Source: Onchocerca lupi (taxonomy: Eukaryota; Nematoda; Chromadorea; Rhabditida; Onchocercidae). Taken from it: a stretch of DNA of 64,000 bases. A program made the translations under genes and the position numbers. Below the pieces are notes generated by a model that saw only the letters and a list, made by a program, of their open reading frames with translations, was not told the DNA's origin and searched no databases. Of the stretch, positions 13,286 through 25,452 are shown piece after piece. Location of the stretch: positions 1 through 64,000 of the forward strand of contig JAOVVO010000023.1 of NCBI GenBank assembly GCA_028564675.1. Reading direction: 5' to 3'. Position 1 is the stretch's first letter, and every line of letters starts with the position of its first letter.

Positions 13286-14710
13286 GTAAAACTGAAGCAG
13301 ATAATATTATATGATAATCATTGAGAGATTCATTGTTATGAAAAGATAATCCTGAAATTTCAAGCATTTAGGAGGCAATATTTATGTCTTCAATTTTTTT
13401 TTTAACATAAACTTCTCTAAGTTGTTTATTGGCAAATGATCTGGAAAATTTTTCATTATAGACACAGACAAATCTTGGTGAGAAAGGTTTTATTGATTGA
13501 CAGTGGATTGATTCTTTGTCTATGTTATTAGCTAGATAATATCACGATTGCAGTTGATCATTTGGTGGATGAGTTGAATTGAACTGCAGGTTATTGATTG
13601 TCAAGTGAGTTGAGTGACTTTTCGTTGATTAACTGAATAACCATTGAGTAACTATTGATCCGGTGACCGCTGTAAGCTTCTTTTTATTTTGATAATTCTT
13701 GGTCTTGTAGTAAATAGTGGCTTAAAATAAGCTACTTCTACGAAGGTTTGTTTATCAGAACAAAAGACAAAACAATGCTTGCAATTTTAAACAATGCACA
13801 CAAGCTTTTGACCTTGAACCATTCCAGACAGTTAATATGGATTTCAAAACTTTAAATAATGCATACAAGCTTATTTAGCAGATCGGAAGATAGAAGAATA
13901 AGGATCTTTGTATCAGATCAATGGCTAAGATATGGATTAACGTTTCATTCGATTGAGAAATGTTGCAAATTTCGATTATATATAAAATATTTTAATTATT
14001 TATCATATTATTTATGGTTTTTTTTAAATTAATATTTTAATTATTTATCATATTTATATTTTATGAATTTTCCGGATTTTCCGACACAGCGTTTACGTAT
14101 TTCTCTCTTTTTTTCTGTAACATTACACATTATGCTTTTTATGCAAATCACAAAAAAAAAAAAAAAAAACCATCTAAACAGTATATAGAATGCGATGCGT
14201 GGCGGGGTCAAAGAATTCAGTCCTTCAGTTACTTTCAGTTGTCACGGACGTGAATCGTGAAAAAAAATAAGTTTGTTTATGTAAAAATGATGGCCTATTC
14301 GGATAAAAAGTTAAATCAAAATTTGAAAACAATCGGTGGGGAACTTTCGAAGTTCCGTCTGGGATAATAGGGAGCATTTACATTTTTATTCATACAGATT
14401 TGTAAGATCGACATAACATTAGATAATATAAGAATATTTTATAACGAAAATTTGTAAAAATAAAGTACTTAAATATCGATTTGAATCTTGTCAATGAAGT
14501 TACGCAAGAGTTTCAGTAAGATCTGAAAAAATATTCCGAACTTTTATGACATACACATAAAACAAAAACTTTTGACTAGAAAATGCATTTTAATGAGCCT
14601 TAAACTAAATTTTCGATTGTAAATTTTCAAAAATAAACTTTCGAACTGCACGATTATTTAAATTTATTATTACCGTTTCTTAATAATAGTATAAATCAAC
14701 CAGTAAAAAA
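13286..14710. other. Intergenic between unc-93 and the minus-strand microgene
   Basis: This holds the 3' end of unc-93 and no further gene. It contains an imperfect direct repeat (AATATTTTAATTATTTATC, about 13987-14009 and 14031-14054), an A run near 14151-14169, and a perfect short palindrome at 14340-14356 (GGAACTT-TCG-AAGTTCC) inside a slightly more GC-rich patch. Confidence 0.5.
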
Positions 14711-15364
14711 TTAAGACCGCATTAGTATTTCTCTGATGTTATCACAAATAATTGATTCCATCCCTTCAATTTCAGCATACCAGGCGCCAATGTGATCACT
14801 CATTTTCGCCATTATCTGATTTCAAAAATATGAACAAGTTTTTTAAAATAGTTAAATTTAAACAATTTAAATGTTAGGTTCAATTCGCTAGCAATATCTA
14901 CTTTTTTGCAAGATGTACTTCCTGTACCCAATTATATTTCAGATTTCATTAGATTGTAGCATGTATTTAAAGCATCAAAGCAACTCAATCTATTCACTGA
15001 TTAGGCTTATATTAGACAATAAGTACACTAAGAGTATTAAGAACACATAAATGCTAATTATTAATTTAGCAATATTACAGTAAAACTATAAGTCGATGAG
15101 TAAAGTAAATAAGTGGATATCTTCAATATAGATGGAGTGGACATTTATTTAAATAATTTCTAACTATGTGAATTTAACTACATAATTTAATCTATCTGCT
15201 TGTTAAGTTTTTTTTTGCAGTTAAGCAAACAAATACTTCAGTAAACAAATAATTAAATACTTTCATATAATTAAAATTCCTAGATATTTGTCACGGTGGA
15301 AACACCATCAATTTAGGAAATCACTCACATTTCGTTCAAATGATTGGGATGTAAAAAATTGCAT
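14711..15364 (-). CDS. Possible two-exon microprotein (46 aa), unknown
   Basis: The exon 15364-15329 begins with ATG and ends at a good donor (CGAAAT|gtgagt). The exon 14815-14711 begins after an acceptor (gaaatcag) and ends with TAA. They join in phase 0 to give 46 residues. The second exon has clearly protein-like composition (MSDHIGAWYAEIEGMES, then IICDNIREILMRS) and is probably helical and acidic-amphipathic. No family is recognised. Its start lies about 290 bases from brd-1 in divergent orientation, so the two might share a promoter. It could instead be the 3' end of a longer minus-strand gene whose other exons I failed to find. Confidence 0.4.
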
Positions 15365-15654
15365 AATGACTCTGATGGGGAATTTAAATTCAAAAAATCT
15401 TTTCCTCTCTTCTCTGTTAGGCTTTGGTAGTGAAGTTGCCGATTGACTCCGGTAATTAAGCTAATTGGTGAGTGGGCGGTGGAGATTTCTCTCCGAATTT
15501 TAAAAACTTCTGGATATTAATTTCAGATTGTGCTACTCAGAACATTGATAGATATCCGACCGGATTAATGAATGACTTTGTAATAGCTTCCAAATTACAT
15601 TGCTCATAAAACATATTGATTCAATCTAATAAGACTTTAAATCTAAATAAAGCA

Positions 15655-18600
15655 ATGTTCGCTTCAACATTAAATCATGCCGAAGCATTTCTGAAAAGAA
15701 TATGTTGTGACCAATGGTATTTGCTACAATTAATCTAATAATGTGTAGATTTTGTGTTTATTTCGTATAGTTACTTAATTTCTTACCAATTTTCCGAGAC
15801 TTAAGTTTGATTTTTTGAAAAAAAATTGATTTTGGAATTTAAATACATCGTCAAGTAATCATTAATTGAGTTCTTAAAATTTTAAACGAATAAAATTTTC
15901 GAACTTACGTCGAATCATCATAAATTTTACAAATTCCAGTCATCAACTGTCAGATAAGTTGCAATTTATTGGATCTTCTTGCAAGCATGTCTTCTGTTGG
16001 TAAATTTTTTATTTGAATCTGAAATTAATCTATAAATCGTACGAATTATTATTCTAAAGTTTAAAGTGTAAAAAAAACCTTGGCTTTTTGCAAATTTTCG
16101 GGATTTAACATGCATTATCCTCAAATTTTCATTTCAAAATATATTATACAGAAAAGAACTTTTTTTTGGATTAAGTCAACTCAGATAGATTACTCGAAAA
16201 GCTAGATAAGAGAACTTTCCCGTGGTCCTGAAATCGATACAGCAAAGTTTATTGAATGCAATTCAATAACCCTCAAATTTTATCACTTGCTGTCAAAGAA
16301 TAATTGTCATTAAATTGTGAGGAATAGAACTGATTCCTTAGACCGAAAAGTACTAATTAATGAAGTAGCGATTTCATTTATTAATCGAACTCTTTTCAGC
16401 AAAAATTAATGCCTAATTAATTCGTTAGCCCTTAATTAATACATTACATTAGATTTATACAAAATTTCTGAGTAACAATGGTTGCGAAATATCTTCTAGA
16501 GATCTTCAAAATTTACATATTCCAATCATCCCGAATATAATAATAGAATGAAGAATTTAAGTTTTACCTTGCTAAATACATCTGAGTCAAATAAAAATTT
16601 TTCAGGACATGTATTAATGAAATCTGTGTTGGAAAGTCTTTCCCATTATGTCCACAATGTTTGCTGCCTGTTGGATTGCAGCATGTGAAATCAGCGACTT
16701 TTGCTGATCAGCTTTTTCAGAGTCTTTTGTCTCTGAAGGAAACTCTCGCTAAAGTTGGTTCTTAATACCAAATAGTTTATTCCATAACATGAAAAAGAAG
16801 CAAGTTAAGGTTCCGATTTAGATAATGATTTTTTGAGGAAAAAATTAGTGAGGATTTTATTAACAGTATTTAATGAAAATAATGATGAAGTTATTACACT
16901 GAGCGTATTTCAAATTGTCGAAGAGCTCAAAACTCTTAGCAGTGTTTTACATCTTAATATCCAAAATTATGTTGTTTAATAGCATCAATATCGATTCTTT
17001 AATTTGATGACATGATAAGTCAATATCCCGAAATTTGGCCAATTAAAAATACGACAGAATTGCGTACTATTTCAGTTCACCGTTTCTCAATTTGATAGAC
17101 AAATTATGCTTAATCTGATTGAAGCGGATGAACAGCGTAGAACAGTAGAAGAGTTTTGTTCTACACAGGAAGATGCTGGAATCAAGGATGATGTTAGTTG
17201 TGCGACCATAAATGCGCATCCGGAAAAGTTGCTATCAGAGCAAGTCTTTATGTTGTTTAATTTTTTTTTTCAAAATTTGATAATAAAATATGAATTCAAC
17301 TTCTATGGACTGAATTTACTTGATTTTCAGCAGTAGTAAAGAATCATCTTACTTTTTAGTAAAGAAATAAATTTAATTTACGCTTTTCAGAGCAATTCCC
17401 GTTTCAAACAATGGTATAATTCCGGTATCAGATGATATTACACTATCCACGCAAACAGAAAATATTGTTGTTGCTGGAACTTCCGTCCAAAATGATAAAT
17501 TAATGACTGAGCAATTGCATGTTTACGATGAACCAGAAAAATTCCAGTTCTTTAAGGAACTACCCAAAAACACTTTTGGGAGAACTGTAGCAAAGAAGAA
17601 GGTAGTATGATTTTAAAACTCGCAGCTTATATTAGTGTTTAAATCTGTAAATTGACTGGACTTTTTCTGTTAGATGAATCACTAATCAATTCGAAAATTT
17701 AAGGCTAAAGGTTACTCAAGGGAAGAAGTTACATCCTATAAACATTTTAAAATTATCAATATTTAAATGTTTCTCAACTAAAAGAAATTTTTAGTCTAAT
17801 GATTCGGGATGTGGATTGAAAAGTCGAAATGCCGAAAATTCGAATGTAATCGCATTAACAACAGTACAAAATTCTCAGAAATCACCATTTCAGCGTTACG
17901 AATATAATTTAGTCAACGCTGCTATACGTGGATCAAAAAAGAAGCTTTTGGAAGCTTTAGAAGTAGTAACTTTTCCATAATATGATAAGTAGAATTGATA
18001 TAATTGAGCACTGTAATATAAGTGAGTATTGATTTGCTTGGTAAGAGATAATAATGAATTCATATTCCTTTATTTTTCCAATTATAGAATGGAGAAGATG
18101 CTAATCAAAGTGATAATCTCGGTTTGACGGCGCTTTATCATGCCGCAGCTCATAATTACACCGAAATTTGCAAAATTTTGATTGAAAATGGTGCTCTTAT
18201 CAATGCACATGGTATAGTTTTTGGAATTTTAAATAACTTTGTCAAATCAACTAAAAAACCGAAATTATTTTGATAATTTTAATTAAATTTCGTTGAGATG
18301 AAAATTAATTTGAAATGGTCAATATAGTAAGCAATTTTTCTTTAAAAGACTCGTTTCATAGCATCAAAATTGTGAAATGTGCTACATTCGGAGATCAAGT
18401 GGTTTCATTGTCTGTGATAATTTATTAAATGTCAATTAAAGGTCATAATTAATTTCTAAAATTTTAACTAATCAAATTTTACTAGGTGGAGAGTTATGTG
18501 AAACGGCGCTTCATGCAGCGGTGCGTTGGCAAGCTGTTGATGTTGTGGAATATTTATTATCGAAAGGAGCAAATCGGCGATCATACAATTTAAAAGTAGC

Positions 18601-21104
18601 TATATTTCTCACTATTTATTCTGTAATATGGCTTATATTGCATTATTTAATTAATTCTGTTACTATTTTCTGTAGAAAAGTGTCATTCTGAGTTTCTTCA
18701 TTATTTTTCTTAAAAATTTTGATAATAAATTTTAGATTATAGGGTGAAACACCGATGGATTTCATAAAAAATGATGAAATACGAGTAGTATTTGGCAGAA
18801 TTTATCATCCAGTTCAAATTGGTACTATTAACTTACTTTTCTCGAAGAACAGATATGATGAAACATGAAATTTTGGAGTATATCAGTCACCGAATATTAA
18901 TTTACTTAACGAATGTAACATCTGTCAGACAAGTGAATATCTTGATCGACACATATTAGAAACCTGAATGTATACATTTCAAATGTAATATTTTAGATGA
19001 AGAAGGTGTACACTGCTCCATCTCAATAAATTGGAAAAAATTTATTGAAAATCAAGCATGATAGAGACTTTTTTAGTAACTAATGCATATAGCAATCATT
19101 GAAGAAGCTTTAGTCAAATGTTTAAAAAGACAAATATTAGAAACGTGAATATACATATTCACAAATATATTTTAGATGAAAAAGGTGCACGCTAAGACCA
19201 AATAATCTAAAATACCATTCCTGAGTCTAAGTTACGTTTAAAAAATAATATGTATTAAAACAATTATTTTTGAGTAAAAAATATTTTTTGCAGTATGTCC
19301 TTCTCTAAAATTCAAGCGATATTCCGTGTTTCTATCAACAACATTATCGGATGTGAAGCTTGAGCGTGGAAGACTTTTTTTCAAAAAACTCTCAAAAGAT
19401 GCTGCGAATTTCGATACTGCCACGCATTTAGTTATTCGGGCAGCAGAACATCGTACAGCAGAAATCACTGGTACCATTTTAAGGATTTCTGCAAATCTTA
19501 GAAGTATTATCAAAAAAAAGAATACATAACGAAATGTTCGAAAAACTGAAAGCTTGTAAGAGTTAGGAGGGAAAGTAAAAAATAGAAGTATTTTTTAATG
19601 TTTCTAAAGCCTTTCTGTCCATTAGAGCTTTGAAGCAATTTAATTAGTTTCTTTTGGATTAGTCATAATTTTTGATATATTTTCTGTTCAATGTTATACG
19701 TGTTTTTCTTGCAGTTGAAATTCTGGAAGCCATGTTACGTGGACAATATATTTTAACGAGTGAATGGTTGGATGCATGTTTGCAAACAAATGATATTGTG
19801 GATGAAGAGATGTATGAAATTACAACTATTAATCGGAATGGTCAACTGCTTGCCCAAAATTCATGTTCTAAAGCTAGAAAAAATTGTGCTAGAATGGTTA
19901 GTTTGTCTTTCAATTAATTTCTAATTACTGTGGTAATTTCGGTCAATAATATCAGCAAAGCTTAGCGTATTAATGCCATTATATCAAAATATGCAGAGCA
20001 ACAATTTCCTAGTTTTTTTGTCACAGAATTTTTCCTTTTGTCTTTCGCCTTCTCAGTTAGTTCTTAACGACACGTATCTTTTAATAACTTTAAAAAATTT
20101 CATTTCTCTCTTTTTGTTCTTGTCATCTTAGTACCTCATCTTTCATCGAATTTCAGAGAAAGTACAGAGATAAAGGAAATGAAATTTTTTCTCTACTTCT
20201 TCGTCTTCCTTTCTGTCTCGTAGTTTTGCGTCAAATTATACAGACTTTTGTTTTGGTGTGTTAAGTCTCTTTAGTGATTTGAGATTATCGATTTTTTGAT
20301 GCTGCGAGTACTTGGAAGATTCATGAAAGTAGTTAGCTCCAAGCTAATTTTATCTTACTTATCAAAGTTAAATTAAATAAGGATTTTTGAGGCATGTCGG
20401 GTAATATGTGACAGCGTTTTGTTGAATCACCAGAAACTCTTAAGATTTTTTAGACTGAATACAATGTACTTAGTGTCGTCGCTATTACATAGGAATAAGA
20501 GACATACAATAAAGTTTTCGTAAGAGGAAAATGGAAAGATCAGAAAAATTTTAAGGTTGCATGTTAGTTTTGCAAATATTCTCGAAGTCACATATTTCCA
20601 GGAACCAGGGCTTTTTCGAGGATGCCATTTTTATTTTTGCAAGCATAAATATTTACCATATCGAGATAGTGAAATCAAAAAATTGGTTCAAATAGCTGGA
20701 GGTGTGGTACTTGGAAGAGAACCTAAAGCGGAAGAATACGTCGAAAGCGGATTAAGACCTTATCATGCACGAACAGAAAATGATTTGAATGAGGTGAAAT
20801 GCCCATCATTATCCTTTGAATTTTAAGTATTTCAATTCATTTCATGAAGAACCTCAACTCCAATTTCAAAAAATTCCATTGAAGGACTTCTTTATGTATG
20901 ATATTTGCACTAAAAAATGAACTTTGTTTTTATGGATTTTCCCAAACTCCAATATTCTAGATCTTCGGTTTGTTCGCAGTGTACATGCCAGGTCAGTCCA
21001 TGCCACAACGAATCGTGAAGCAGAAATTCATCAGCCTCGTTACACCGATTTGGATAATGGAATGTATCGCGAAATTTACACTTTTACGACCCGAAGATCG
21101 ATGA
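15655..21104 (+). CDS. brd-1: BARD1 homologue: RING / ankyrin / tandem BRCT protein
   Basis: Thirteen exons, all phases closing, 606 residues: 15655-15716, 15940-15999, 16606-16753, 17076-17239, 17391-17601, 17795-17962, 18088-18211, 18486-18595, 18743-18821, 19294-19470, 19715-19896, 20602-20793, 20961-21104. A C3HC4 RING lies at residues 18-59: C18/C21, C35/H37, C40/C43, C56/C59. About three ankyrin-like repeats fall at roughly 250-375 (TALYHAAAHNYTEI, TALHAAVRWQAVDVVEYLL). BRCT1 is about 380-465 with the usual Trp (TSEWLDACL), BRCT2 about 498-603 (TPIWIMECI). By family, it pairs with BRC-1 through the RING helices to form a nuclear ubiquitin ligase for homologous recombination and damage signalling. 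The N-terminus before the RING is very short. Intron 4 uses a GC donor (TCAGA|gcaagt). An AG at 15527-15528 could be an upstream leader splice site. Confidence 0.92.
18949..19190 (+). repeat. Imperfect direct duplication in a brd-1 intron
   Basis: Two copies of a roughly 63-base segment, 18949-19011 and 19129-19190, share the core ATATTAGAAAC, then a TTTTAGATGA block and AAGGTG. They sit in the intron between the ankyrin exons and the first BRCT exon. They look like an old local duplication; no function is evident. Confidence 0.6.
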
Positions 21105-21302
21105 AATCTTCCTCAGAAACAATGGAAATGACATTTAAAATGACTTCTTACTTCTACTGTTTTTATTGTGTATAAATATTTATTAGGATCATTGAGAGCT
21201 GAAATCAATAGTTTAGTATCTTTTAAAAAAGTAATAGAGACTTTCGAATGTCTAATTTTTCTGTTCTTCAGTCAGCATTTTAAATTTATCCATCAGTCAT
21301 AG

Positions 21303-21380
21303 CCATCTTATAAATCACTTAACTTCTCACAGTAATAATTGTTCATCAAATAATAATTGTGAGAAGTGATTTGTAGGATG
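21303..21380. repeat. Imperfect inverted repeat (hairpin)
   Basis: The left arm (CATCTTATAAATCACTT, a 5-base bulge, then TCTCACA) pairs with the right arm (TGTGAGAAGTGATTTGTAGGATG after a short AT loop). It lies in the convergent gap after brd-1. Two mismatches occur in the outer 17 bp. Confidence 0.65.
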
Positions 21381-22077
21381 TCTGAAGAGTTAGAGCAGAA
21401 CTCTTTGGCCATCCTAGAAATTCTGTTTGATCTTCGTAGTTATGCCGCCGGTAATGTCTCGAAGATACTTCAACCAAGCTCATAAAATTGTTGCTTTTTA
21501 AGAAACTTTCCAGAGACTATTTGCACTCATGCTTAGGCAGTGCTGTGTGGCGATGGAAGTTTCGTTTCAAATTCTGTTCCAGGGAAGTAAAGAGGTTAGC
21601 ATTAAAATTTTGTTATCCGAAATTTACGCTGAAGTGGTTACTTCTGCTCATTTTGACGTGGGCAAAGAACCAAAAGTATTTCATGATTACACATAGACCG
21701 TTATGATGTAACAAAATGTTTACTGTTCCCCCATATGTGATGAGCTTTCCAGAGTATCATTGCTTTATATCTTCAAAATCCAAGAATTTACAACATGCTG
21801 AAATGATCACTTTTGTTCGTCTTGAAAATAGATAAACAAACAGTTGTCCACTTCATTAGTCTTGAGTTCTTACAATTTTAAGAAAGTTTAAATGAATCAA
21901 AAAAAGACCAGTGATATAAGCAATTATTATAATATATATTACCAAGATGGAGCGAACTGGGAAAATTAAGAAAATATGCATAAAATTAAACAATGTTTAC
22001 AAGCAAAATTTTGTATATATGCGTAATACAAAGAGTAAGCTTGCATACAAAATAATTTAAATCTTGTGCCTGAAGGA

Positions 22078-22153
22078 CTTTTTCAAAATTCCAGTAAGTT
22101 TTTCATCTAACGCGATGGCGTTAGACGAAAAACTTATTGGAATTTTGAAAAAG
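22078..22153. repeat. Near-perfect 36-bp inverted repeat with 4-base loop
   Basis: The left arm 22078-22113 and right arm 22118-22153 are complementary over 36 bases with only two non-Watson-Crick positions, around a GATG loop. In plus-strand RNA one of the two is a G-U wobble and the other an A-C mismatch; in minus-strand RNA they become one mismatch and one wobble. The tip is GC-rich (TAACGC/GCGTTA) compared with the surroundings. It might be a hairpin RNA precursor, a palindromic transposon remnant or a recent foldback; sequence alone does not decide. Confidence 0.85.
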
Positions 22154-22671
22154 CAAAGCCAGGAATAAATTATATTCTTTTGAAGAAATCCTGAAATCTA
22201 ATTATGTAAGTGGATGTGCCAGCTTAAAAAGAAAGAAAAAAGGAAGCAATCAGTATTAGAGTCTAAAACCAATATACTAAATTTGAATTAAAATTAACAT
22301 TCTGATCTATTTCACTCCTCTTTCTCAATAAACTTAAAGGTCACTGCATGTTTTGTTGAAACTAGAACAATTTACACTGAGTCGAACATTATCCAACTTA
22401 CTTTCTAATTCGATATATTCATTTTTAATCATTCATTTTGAGCGTTTTCGCGTCGTCACTGTATTCTTTGGTTCCAGAATTTCAACATAAAATATCGCTC
22501 ATAGTAAGGAAAAACCTATTTCAAATCAAATTAAAACACTAAGTTTGAGGTTGTGAAATATTAAATGCTCAAAAAGATTGTCAAAAAAAAGAACAAAAAA
22601 GCATATAGGAATAGTACAAACAATAAAAAACAGTAGAAAGTTGATAATGGAAGCGAGAAAAAGGAAGAATT

Positions 22672-25452
22672 TCACCAAAGAGACATATCGTTTACGATAT
22701 CTTCATTGAACACTTTGAAATATATCCAAACTGCACCAAAACAAACAATATTGGCGAGAAACACGAAAAAATACGACAGACCAGATATCTGTAATTGATA
22801 AAAATCATTGTTCAACAATAAAAAAGAATCAAAATGCTCGAAAGATAAGTAAACTGAGAATAAATTTTTCTAATAATTCACTTTCATCAATAAATCAATA
22901 TGTCATTTATTTAGCATTTAGAAAAAATATGAGAGCTGCTTCATTAGAAATACTGCTAACTGAAAGGACATGCATAGCATCAACAATGCATGTAATATAA
23001 TTTGCACATAAATGCTATACAATAATAAGTATGCGATGCTGGCAAAACAGCTTCATAAGATATTTCCCTGTTGGGATTTTGAATTAAATTTTTTATCAAA
23101 AAGGATTTAAAAATCGAGAAGTTTATATATTTTGAGAATTTGGAAGCTTAGGATGAACAAAGTCATAGGAGGCTTGTTATTGGCTTCCCCGCTTGAGTTC
23201 CACTCTCTATTTCTTTTTCCGAAATTCAGATAGTGAGGTTAAATTTAATTTTCAAATATCAATGCTTCGGAGATTTTCTTTTCTTTTTTATTTTCAAAAT
23301 AAAAAATTGAATAGAAATATGATTAAAATGATAATTTATATTATGCATCTAAAGAAAATATATTCTAAACATAATAAACATTGAAATTGAGCGAAAATGT
23401 ATGTCCTTATCAATAAACTGGTTTAGTAAAAAAAAAAAAAATTTCCAAAAAAGCTTTTTTTTGAATTGCTATCGACATGAACCAATGGATATTTCAAAAC
23501 TTAATTTACGAATATAATGAAATCCCTTGAAACACCTAGAAAATGAAGAAAAAAGCAATTCCATGCATTCATTCATCAAATTTGAATGATCCCTAAGTCA
23601 AGTCGGCATTTGAATCACTGAATAAACTATATTCCTAAGCCATGAATTTATTAAAATATTCTTTTTGATGACACTTCACTTTTTAATGAATCAAAAATAA
23701 AAACATAAGGGCTAGAATATTTGAATTACCATTTTTCAGCACTTTATCATTAAAAAAAATCTTGCAAATGAAAAGTACTCAAGCATTACCGCTACTTAAT
23801 CAATATATCGATTTTTACATCAAATTTCCAAAACATCAATCAGAAGAGAGATTGGTTCCATCCATTTCCATCGTCTTCTCGATGCAAATAAAAATAACTA
23901 AGAATCGTCAAAAACATCACCACAGAAGCAAGGTTTGCGCACAAACATGCCAACCATTTGATCTAAATTAATTAAAAAGTATCATGCACACGCTTCAATG
24001 GGTACATCAAAATTCTATTTACGAAGCAAGATATTGATTGTTCTCAACATAAGATCAACCCCGTAAATTATTGTTTGAAAAAATAATCCTACGGCTACAC
24101 AAAATATTTCAAAAAATATGTCCCAGTCGGATTATATAATAAATTTTCTTTCTTCTTTCAAGAAAAAAAGATTATAAATTTTCGGGTCATCTCAAGTTTT
24201 TAGTTGATTTTGAACTATCTCTATAAGCACACATCTTTTATCAAATGATTCTTATGATTAGTCAATAATTTTAATACTTCAAAAGAAAAACATGACAACC
24301 ATGCATTTCAACAACTAAAAAATCATCAGACATGCAAAAATTTTGAAAAGCATATTCCAAAAAAAAAAAAAAAAAAAAAAAAAGAAACAAAGACAAAGAC
24401 AATAATGTACGGCACATAACTGGGTACTGCCCTAATTTCAAAATCTTTCATGAAACTTAAGTTTTTAGTATATTTCTTTAAATACTTCAATAACTGATAG
24501 TAATTTTAAAACTTTAAATAAATTCGTGAAACTTACTACTCCAGCATGTGCAAGGACTATCGGTAATGCAAACGCTGACACGACAATGCCGGTCGTTACG
24601 AATAGTGCAAACTCAATGCATGCTGAAGTACCGGTCATATCAACATGAGATCGTCGAGCTATTGATAATGGTACTGGAACCAATACATAGAAGATTATAA
24701 CGAACAACGGCCACCAAACACTAAACAAAAGCTTCCTTCAGTTTCTCTACAATCAAAAATTTTCTGAAATTTTGGCATGATTAAGTTCCTTAATTTTATA
24801 TCTGTGAAAAACTGATAAACGAAAACATATAATATACAAAAAATTGTTCCATATTTCTTACCCAAACATTGGTAATGCACATCCCAGTACGAGCAGCGTA
24901 AGACCAACTACACCGGACAAAGCCAAGAGTACAACCGCTAAAACAATATCATTTTCTTCGACAAACGATAAAATAAACTGTTCCATGACAAAGATATTAT
25001 AATAAATAACAAAATTTCCCATTGTTTTATGCTTTTAATGTTCTTATGAAAATTAATTTGGTATTTAATGGAAAAAAGAAAGAAAAACAAGTAAAAGAAG
25101 ACGCAAGATATTTTTCGGAACGGATAAGGAAAGCAGATAGAATGTTGCGACAAATAAACATTGCTATAATAATTACTCTTTGACCAATACTTGCCTTCAT
25201 GAAAACTTTACATGTAACAAATACACTGAGAATATAGTGAATCTCTGTTACTAGCACTATAAGATGTTACTGTCACATAAGATTACTTCCACGGATTATT
25301 GTTAAAGTTATAAACCTTAAAAGTATAACTGATAAATTACCATCACGGTAGTGCTGAAGCATTATACGATATAATATTGCTATTATAATATGACTAATGG
25401 AAAATAAAACATTCATGCAAAGATTTCGAATATTACCTTTGACCCCTGCCAT
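22672..25452 (-). CDS. LEPROT / VPS55 family endosomal membrane protein
   Basis: Four exons (25452-25437, 24937-24862, 24720-24537, 22788-22672) join in phase to 130 residues, close to the 131 of human LEPROT. The first exon is only 16 bases and encodes MAGVK, identical to the family N-terminus. The family signatures VWWPLFVIIF and FVTTGIVVSAFALPIVLAHA are clear, giving four transmembrane helices and a short acidic C-terminus ending MSLW. Family members act in late endosome to vacuole/lysosome sorting and, in vertebrates, limit surface levels of leptin and growth-hormone receptors. It is convergent with brd-1 and head to head with the PHC-like gene, with 1.26 kb between the start codons. Confidence 0.93.

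Larger units (their letters stand above)
21105..22671. other. Convergent intergenic region brd-1 / LEPROT
   Basis: It contains the 3' ends of both neighbours. No open frame here looks like a gene. Two inverted repeats, described separately, are its only clear structure. Confidence 0.5.

Noticed and set aside
14340..14356. Palindrome GGAACTT-TCG-AAGTTCC resembling a heat-shock element
   Set aside because: The spacing of GAA and TTC units does not fit the heat-shock consensus, and it lies between gene 3' ends.
24465..24536. Extension of the third LEPROT exon past HAGVV
   Set aside because: The good donor GGAGTA|gtaagt and the matching C-terminal exon at 22788 show that this tail is intronic.
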